Assembly: GCF_042139015.1 (NCBI RefSeq) | Contig: NZ_JBHIKY010000005.1 | Coordinates: 124,001-188,000 of the forward strand | Length of the DNA stretch: 64,000 nt | Source of the DNA: JBHIKY01 sp042139015 | Lineage (GTDB): Bacteria > Bacillota > Bacilli > Bacillales > Marinococcaceae | Direction: 5' to 3' | In this document: one piece after another, positions 58,936-64,000 of the stretch | How the letters are laid out: every line of letters starts with the position of its first letter | Numbering within the stretch: position 1 is the stretch's first letter | Program-made: the position numbers and the translations under genes | The notes under the pieces: model-generated | Told to the model about the DNA's origin: nothing | What the model saw: the letters and a program-made list of their open reading frames with translations, nothing else | Database searches by the model: none

Positions 58936-61929
58936 ATGATGGAAAAGCTAGTGAATTACGTAAAAAATAAATGGGAATACGTCAACACTGAGCCGGATCA
59001 GCAGCAGTACCCTCCGGAAGTGCTGAAGTACACGATAGAATCTGAAAAACTTGTGCTTCATTTTGCCATCGAAGGACTGACAAGACAACAGGCAAGGATG
59101 TACCGTGAAGCCTCATCCTGCTTGAAGTGGTATAACGATACAGAGGAAGAGTCTCTTGAACGGTGTCCTCTTCAATTTATACATAGAAAAAGAAATAAGA
59201 AAGCATTTACCGTTTATTACTCAGTTGAAATGGATCCAGAGATTTTTTCAAAGTATTTAACGGATGACAATCATATGGAAATGATCTGGACACCTGCCGC
59301 TGTCTTTGAGAAAGATAGTGAAATAATAGGATTTAGATTGACGGCTTCGTCAAATCCGATTTATATACAGGAGCGCCGGATACTTTTTCACCAAAATGTA
59401 TTGTATTCTTTATTTTTAAACGATGAAGGATATGTATCACTTCACATGAAGGGTATGAAACATTATACAGATATTCTTTCCTTTCCCGTGTATGCCGACT
59501 CGATGATCAGGGAGAACGGCCGTTACATGCTGCGCGGATTCGTTTCAGCACAGCTTAGAACAATGGCAGAGGCGGACGTAGAACTCGGTCTATTAATAAA
59601 GAAACGGGGAGAGCAGGAAAAGCGTATTCTCCCTATCGGCTGGACAGACGTCAGCTGCTGGACTGCTTCAATGCCCGCAGATGTGATTGCAGACGAATCG
59701 GGTGTGTGGGATTTTTATTTTTATACAGGAGAAGATACAGCTCAGCGTCTCCACCGTGTAAAAACTGCACTTTTAGAGCCTTTGAATCCAAGCATATGTC
59801 ATGTTAGTGACCGTACCGTCAAGCACGTTGAACCTTATGAAACGGTATATCACGGTCTATCGGTCAACGTAACGGCAGAAACAATCATGCTGCGGTCGTT
59901 TCACGCTGATTTTTCAGAAAACGTATGCAGACTTTCAGGAGAATTTCCAGCTCCTGAGCTTGAAGACTCCGCCTCGTTTACACTTTTAATGAAAAAAAGA
60001 GATTCTGATGCAGGAGAGCAGATTGAACTCAAAACGACTCGGGAACAGAAAAATATTTCATTTCAAGCTATGATATCTGAAGAAGAGTTGTTCCAGGATG
60101 GCTGCCCTGAATCTGTACGCTGGAATATATATATAGAAGCCCATGTCCAAGGGGCTGTTTATTTGTACCGTTTAAAGTCACGAGATATCCATTTACAGAA
60201 CACCACTTTTTATGAAAAATGGAGTGAGGAATCATTATATTACACGTATTTTTATCCGTCGGTCAGTAACCGTCTGACATTTGTATGCAGGCCTGCTGAT
60301 TATATCAGAAGGCTGAAAAATTTTCGGATTTCAGACGGTGTAATTACTCTGAGGGGGACAGCCTGCATTGTCCGAAAGAATCCTGAGGACGTCGAGACAC
60401 AAAAAATATACATTATTATAAAAAGCCGGGAAACGGAGAAGATGATCTCAATCGAAGCAAAAAAATGGGAACAAGCTCCATTTAAAAAACTGCCTATTTA
60501 TCGTAATGAGCCTGCATATGCGGACTGGACAGCAGAAGCAGAACTCAGCAGCTTTCTCGATATTCAGGCTGATAGAGACATTCTTGATTTTTATGTGTGC
60601 ATTGAGGATGGCCCTATTCGTAATGAAAAGAAACTCGGCTATCGTTATTTCACGTATAAAAAGGACGGAGTTAAAAAGCATGTTTCCTTAGAAACGGGAG
60701 AAAAAACAAGTTCCTGGTATTTTGAACTGACGCCGCATGGCAATCTAAAAACGGATGTTAATGTGGTAGATACAGATGATATTAAAAGGCTCAAGGAAGC
60801 AAATGAAGTCTACATTAACAATCTTCCTCCAGAACGCGAGGTTTGGGTCGTCGGGGAACGACCGGATACAGCGCAGGAGAACGGGTATCACTTTTTCCAA
60901 TACTGCCGCCTTCACTTTCCGGAGATGGAAATTTATTATGCAATTGAAGCAGATTCGCCAGACTATCATCGAGTAAAACAGCTTGGAAATGTTCTAATAA
61001 TCGGGAGTAGCGAACACATGGAGGTGTGTTTGAAAGCGACAGCGTTTATTGCCTCCCATGATATTGAATACATTCTTCCCTTCAAAGGAATGCTGATGGA
61101 GTCGTACAAGCGCGGCACCCGTGTATTTCTGCAGCATGGTGTGCTCGGCAGAAAGCGGGTGGAATATGATAAGCAGTTTTACCGTTATCCATTTCAGCTG
61201 TTTTGTGTCAGTTCAAAAAAAGAGAAAAAAATCGTAAACGAAGAAATGGGCTATAAGAATGGAGCTATACGGGTAACGGGCCTGGCCCGGTTTGACCATC
61301 TGAAGCATGCGGCTCCGCCAGAAAATAGAATCCTATTAATGCCGACCTGGCGGGATTGGCTTTATAATAAAAACACCTTTACAGAATCGGAGTATTTTCA
61401 GCGGTATGCCTCCCTGCTGAAAAATGAGAAGCTGGCCGTTCTGTTGGAGGAATATAATCTTACACTTGATTTTTACCCGCATTACAGAATGCAGCCATTT
61501 ATCGAGTCGTTTCAATTCGGACACTCTGAGCGGATCCGGGTCGTGCCGTTCGGCCGGGAGTCTGTACAGGAACTGTTAATGAAAGCAGCACTATTGGTTA
61601 CAGATTATTCAAGTGTATCGTTCGATTTTAATTATTTACAGCGCCCGGTGCTCTTTTATCATTTCGATCAAGAGCGCTTCTTTGAACACGGAAGTCTGCG
61701 TCCGCTTGAGGAAACCTTTCTTGGTGAAACTGCTGAATCAGAAGAAGAATTAATTCACCATATCCATGAAGCTGCCTTTCGTAACTTCACAGAATCTGAA
61801 GGGGCAGCGGCGAATAAAAAGAAAATATTTACATTTGAAGATGATAGAAATGCAGAGAGAATCTTTGAAGCTATTATGAAAAAAAGATTAAGTAAATGTG
61901 AAGCTCAAAGAGAGAAATGGCTGAACTAA
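58936..61929 (+). CDS. CDP-glycerol:glycerophosphate glycerophosphotransferase (TagF/TagB family) with long N-terminal region, 997 aa
   Basis: The C-terminal ~370 residues are a Glyphos_transf GT-B domain: YYAIEADSPDYHRVKQLGN, FIASHDIEYILPF, VFLQHGVLGRKRVEYDKQF, LLMPTWRDWLY, FYPHYRMQPF and LLVTDYSSVSFDFNYLQRPVLFY. It polymerises glycerol phosphate for wall teichoic acid at the membrane. The first ~620 residues are a beta-rich, Tyr/charged region with no named domain, much longer than in TagF of B. subtilis (about 750 aa in all). AGGAG precedes; ATG 58939 has better spacing than 58936. Codons are normal for the window. Confidence 0.85.
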   Translation: MMEKLVNYVKNKWEYVNTEPDQQQYPPEVLKYTIESEKLVLHFAIEGLTRQQARMYREASSCLKWYNDTEEESLERCPLQFIHRKRNKKAFTVYYSVEMDPEIFSKYLTDDNHMEMIWTPAAVFEKDSEIIGFRLTASSNPIYIQERRILFHQNVLYSLFLNDEGYVSLHMKGMKHYTDILSFPVYADSMIRENGRYMLRGFVSAQLRTMAEADVELGLLIKKRGEQEKRILPIGWTDVSCWTASMPADVIADESGVWDFYFYTGEDTAQRLHRVKTALLEPLNPSICHVSDRTVKHVEPYETVYHGLSVNVTAETIMLRSFHADFSENVCRLSGEFPAPELEDSASFTLLMKKRDSDAGEQIELKTTREQKNISFQAMISEEELFQDGCPESVRWNIYIEAHVQGAVYLYRLKSRDIHLQNTTFYEKWSEESLYYTYFYPSVSNRLTFVCRPADYIRRLKNFRISDGVITLRGTACIVRKNPEDVETQKIYIIIKSRETEKMISIEAKKWEQAPFKKLPIYRNEPAYADWTAEAELSSFLDIQADRDILDFYVCIEDGPIRNEKKLGYRYFTYKKDGVKKHVSLETGEKTSSWYFELTPHGNLKTDVNVVDTDDIKRLKEANEVYINNLPPEREVWVVGERPDTAQENGYHFFQYCRLHFPEMEIYYAIEADSPDYHRVKQLGNVLIIGSSEHMEVCLKATAFIASHDIEYILPFKGMLMESYKRGTRVFLQHGVLGRKRVEYDKQFYRYPFQLFCVSSKKEKKIVNEEMGYKNGAIRVTGLARFDHLKHAAPPENRILLMPTWRDWLYNKNTFTESEYFQRYASLLKNEKLAVLLEEYNLTLDFYPHYRMQPFIESFQFGHSERIRVVPFGRESVQELLMKAALLVTDYSSVSFDFNYLQRPVLFYHFDQERFFEHGSLRPLEETFLGETAESEEELIHHIHEAAFRNFTESEGAAANKKKIFTFEDDRNAERIFEAIMKKRLSKCEAQREKWLN

Positions 61930-62195
61930 CTGATACTATAGGGCTTGATAGGATTTTCCTGAGGCGGATCTCACAATTTTGCGGCTTTTCATACCACATT
62001 GTCACATAATTTTAGATATTATTTATCTGCATTTCCACGTTTAGTAGACACGAAAAGTGGAACATATGTGATATACTCAATCAAGTCAATAAAGGCAGTA
62101 TGTTTTTTTTGTAAAGTTTTTTCGCAATTTTTTAGGATAGATTTAAAAATATTACACTAATTTTATGTTTCTCTTGTACTAGGAGGCAGATTACT

Positions 62196-62591
62196 ATGAA
62201 AAAAGTTATTACGTATGGAACATTTGATTTACTACATTGGGGGCACATTAATTTGTTGAAGAGAGCAAGTGAGTACGGCGACTATCTCGTCTGCGCTATC
62301 TCCACGGATGAATTCAACGCTCTCAAAAACAAAAAGGCGTATTACAACTACGAACAGCGGAAAATGATTCTTGAAGCTGTCCGTTATGTTGACGAAGTTA
62401 TTCCCGAAGACAACTGGGAGCAAAAGCTTGATGATGTGTATCGCCATAATATCGATACCTTCGTCATGGGCGACGACTGGAAAGGTAAGTTCGACTTCTT
62501 GAAGCGTCACTGTAATGTCGTTTACCTGCCGCGTACGGCCAATATTTCCACAACGAAGATTAAGCAGGAATTACTTCTTGTAAACAGCTAA
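62196..62591 (+). CDS. tagD: Glycerol-3-phosphate cytidylyltransferase TagD, 131 aa
   Basis: Makes CDP-glycerol, the donor for the neighbouring polymerases. It has the nucleotidyltransferase HxGH motif in YGTFDLLHWGHINLLKRA (His14, His17) and RTANISTTKIK. Length is that of TagD. AGGAGG precedes the ATG. The 266 bp before it are AT-rich and hold TATACT near 62083 but no convincing -35. Confidence 0.95.
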   Translation: MKKVITYGTFDLLHWGHINLLKRASEYGDYLVCAISTDEFNALKNKKAYYNYEQRKMILEAVRYVDEVIPEDNWEQKLDDVYRHNIDTFVMGDDWKGKFDFLKRHCNVVYLPRTANISTTKIKQELLLVNS

Positions 62592-62625
62592 TGACAAACA
62601 ATTTGATTTTGGATATGATAAAAAA

Positions 62626-62653
62626 GGGAGAGGTAATTGCTCTCTCTTTTTTT
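62626..62653 (+). terminator. Intrinsic terminator of tagD
   Basis: GGGAGAG / CTCTCTC stem with a 7-nt loop, then seven T. Confidence 0.8.
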
Positions 62654-62875
62654 ATACGTTTAAGACAGGGTAATATCTCAATAAATGGATGAAAAGTATA
62701 AGAAAAGAAGGCTTTCACCATTTGCTCCTGGAAACAGAATTCAGGGGGAGTCAAAGTAGATATATCAGCACCTGCCGGATATTTATCTGTAAGGGTAGAA
62801 ATAATACCATACAATATGACATAGTATGGCTAAGGCTTATATTATAAATCTGGTTAGAGAAGGGTACGTCAAATC

Positions 62876-64000
62876 ATGAAACGATGGCTGCAAATGTTTA
62901 ACAATCCGGATAAGAATAAAAAGAATAAATCAAAGAAGAAAAATAAAAAAAAATTAAATAAAACAAGCCGCACTTTGTTAAATATGATGGCTAGACTTCC
63001 AAAAAACAGCAAAGTTATTGTTTTTGAAAGCTTTTTTGGAAAACAGTACAGCTGCAACCCTCGTGCTATATACGAGGAGCTGAGAGAAAAATATCCGAAA
63101 TACACGTTTTACTGGAGTATTGACCACCGTTATAAAGACACGTTTAAAAAGCACGGCCTGAATACGGTGCCGCGATTTACACTGCGCTGGTTCTTAATTA
63201 TGATGCGTGCGAAATATTGGGTATTTAACAGCCGCCTGCCCAAGTGGATGCCGAAGCCGGAAAACACAGTCTATCTGCAGACTTGGCACGGCACTCCATT
63301 AAAGAAGCTTGCGCTGGATATGGACGAGGTATATATGCCGGGAACTACTACGAAGAAATACAAAAGAAATTTCGTGGCGGAGGCAAAAAGGTGGAACTAT
63401 CTTGTTTCACCGAATCCTTATTCATCTGAAATTTTTAAGCGGGCCTTTAAATTTAAGCGCAAGCTGCTTGAAACCGGGTATCCGCGTAATGATTTTCTGA
63501 CAAATTATACAGATGAAGATGTGGAAGCCATCAGAAAGCATATTAATATTCCGGAAGGAAAAAAGGTGATATTATATGCTCCTACGTGGCGTGACAATGA
63601 GTATCATTTTATCGGAATGTATAAATTTGCGTTAAAGATGGACCTTGACAAAATGAGAGATGAATTCGGCGATGACTACGTTATTTTACTGCGTCTTCAT
63701 TATTTAATATCGGACCATCTCGATATTAAAAAATATGAAGGGTTTGCCTATGATGTCTCGAATTATGAAGATATCAGAGAATTATATGTCGTAAGCGATC
63801 TGCTGATTACAGACTATTCATCCGTCATGTTTGACTACGGAATTCTGAAGCGGCCGATGATCTTTTTCGCTTATGATATTGATAATTACCGTGACAAGCT
63901 CCGCGGCTTTTATTTTGACTTTGAACATGAAGCACCTGGGCCGATTGTTCAGAATACAGAAGAGATCCTGGATGAAATCCGGCACGTAAATACGATCCGG
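62876..64000 (+). CDS. CDP-glycerol glycerophosphotransferase (TagB/TagF family), 3' end outside the window
   Basis: ATG at 62876; 375 codons are visible without a stop. A basic Lys/Asn-rich N-terminus (about residues 10-30) suggests membrane-surface binding. The Glyphos_transf domain follows: SKVIVFESFFGKQYSCNPRA, YWVFNSRLP, VYLQTWHGTPLKKLA, ILYAPTWRDNEYHF, LLRLHYLISD and LLITDYSSVMFDYGILKRPMIFF. It is either the primase (TagB) or polymerase (TagF) for wall teichoic acid; the N-terminal KVIVFESFFGKQYSCNPRAIYEE fits the TagF/TarL type. Confidence 0.88.
   Translation, partial: MKRWLQMFNNPDKNKKNKSKKKNKKKLNKTSRTLLNMMARLPKNSKVIVFESFFGKQYSCNPRAIYEELREKYPKYTFYWSIDHRYKDTFKKHGLNTVPRFTLRWFLIMMRAKYWVFNSRLPKWMPKPENTVYLQTWHGTPLKKLALDMDEVYMPGTTTKKYKRNFVAEAKRWNYLVSPNPYSSEIFKRAFKFKRKLLETGYPRNDFLTNYTDEDVEAIRKHINIPEGKKVILYAPTWRDNEYHFIGMYKFALKMDLDKMRDEFGDDYVILLRLHYLISDHLDIKKYEGFAYDVSNYEDIRELYVVSDLLITDYSSVMFDYGILKRPMIFFAYDIDNYRDKLRGFYFDFEHEAPGPIVQNTEEILDEIRHVNTIR

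Noticed and set aside
62560..62814. 84-codon minus-strand frame after tagD
   Set aside because: It crosses the tagD terminator and has no ribosome site or recognisable domain.

Overview
This 64 kb window looks like chromosomal DNA of a spore-forming member of the Bacillaceae, probably a salt- or alkali-tolerant lineage. The evidence is two gerA-type spore germination operons, Bacillus-type ribosome binding sites (AGGAGG) with frequent GTG/TTG starts, a LexA (DinR) box, a BirA-type operator before a yhfUTS-like operon, a GlnK/GlnL-glnT-glsA glutamine block and wall teichoic acid genes. The species cannot be fixed from the sequence. No rRNA, tRNA, CRISPR array or intact transposase gene was seen.

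Layout. 0-8 kb: a 5'-truncated PrmA-like methyltransferase, a D-2-hydroxyacid dehydrogenase, an alanine/sodium symporter with an attenuator-like leader hairpin, an FMN reductase, an MbcS-like acyl-CoA synthetase and a NatAB-like ABC exporter. 7.8-8.5 kb: a cluster of non-coding palindromic repeats. 8.5-13.5 kb: an SOS-controlled Y-family polymerase, a FAD oxidoreductase, an inactive-looking rhodanese, a SufT-like protein and several small proteins. 13.5-17.5 kb: ger operon 1 on the minus strand (A-C-D-like-B). 17.6-29.4 kb: a molybdenum cofactor block (MOSC protein, moaC-mobA-moaB diverging from moaA-moeB-moeA-mobB-moaE-moaD), molybdate uptake (modA, modB, no modC), fdhD and an OFA-family transporter. 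29.5-36.8 kb: two molybdopterin oxidoreductases (an FdhF/YdeP-type protein and a 987-residue YrhE-type formate dehydrogenase with its YrhD/DUF1641 partner), with a secreted Excalibur-domain protein between them. Cofactor synthesis, metal uptake, FdhD, a possible formate or oxalate carrier and the enzymes thus form one formate/molybdenum neighbourhood.

37-49.4 kb is visibly AT-richer and carries decayed genes: a headless DeoR regulator, the tail of a flavin monooxygenase, and a cupin gene with two in-frame stops. These sit around ger operon 2, the GlnK/GlnL two-component pair, glnT and glsA. It reads as an acquired or rearranged segment. 49.5-57.8 kb: an MTA/SAH-deaminase-like amidohydrolase, an HtrA protease, a YihY membrane protein, then bioY-yhfT-yhfS plus a MaoC-like gene behind a likely BirA operator. 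58-64 kb: a DegV protein and wall teichoic acid synthesis (a very large TagF-like protein, tagD, and a second polymerase cut by the window end).

The most unusual signals are: (1) a modular family of intergenic repeats with conserved ends and different palindromic centres, including twin hairpins with the same AGGAC loop; (2) small hydrophobic germination 'D-subunit'-like genes next to both ger operons, one antisense to the end of gerB; (3) a biotin-regulated acyl-CoA operon whose thiolase lacks the second catalytic cysteine; (4) terminator-like hairpins in the leaders of alsT and of the formate dehydrogenase gene.
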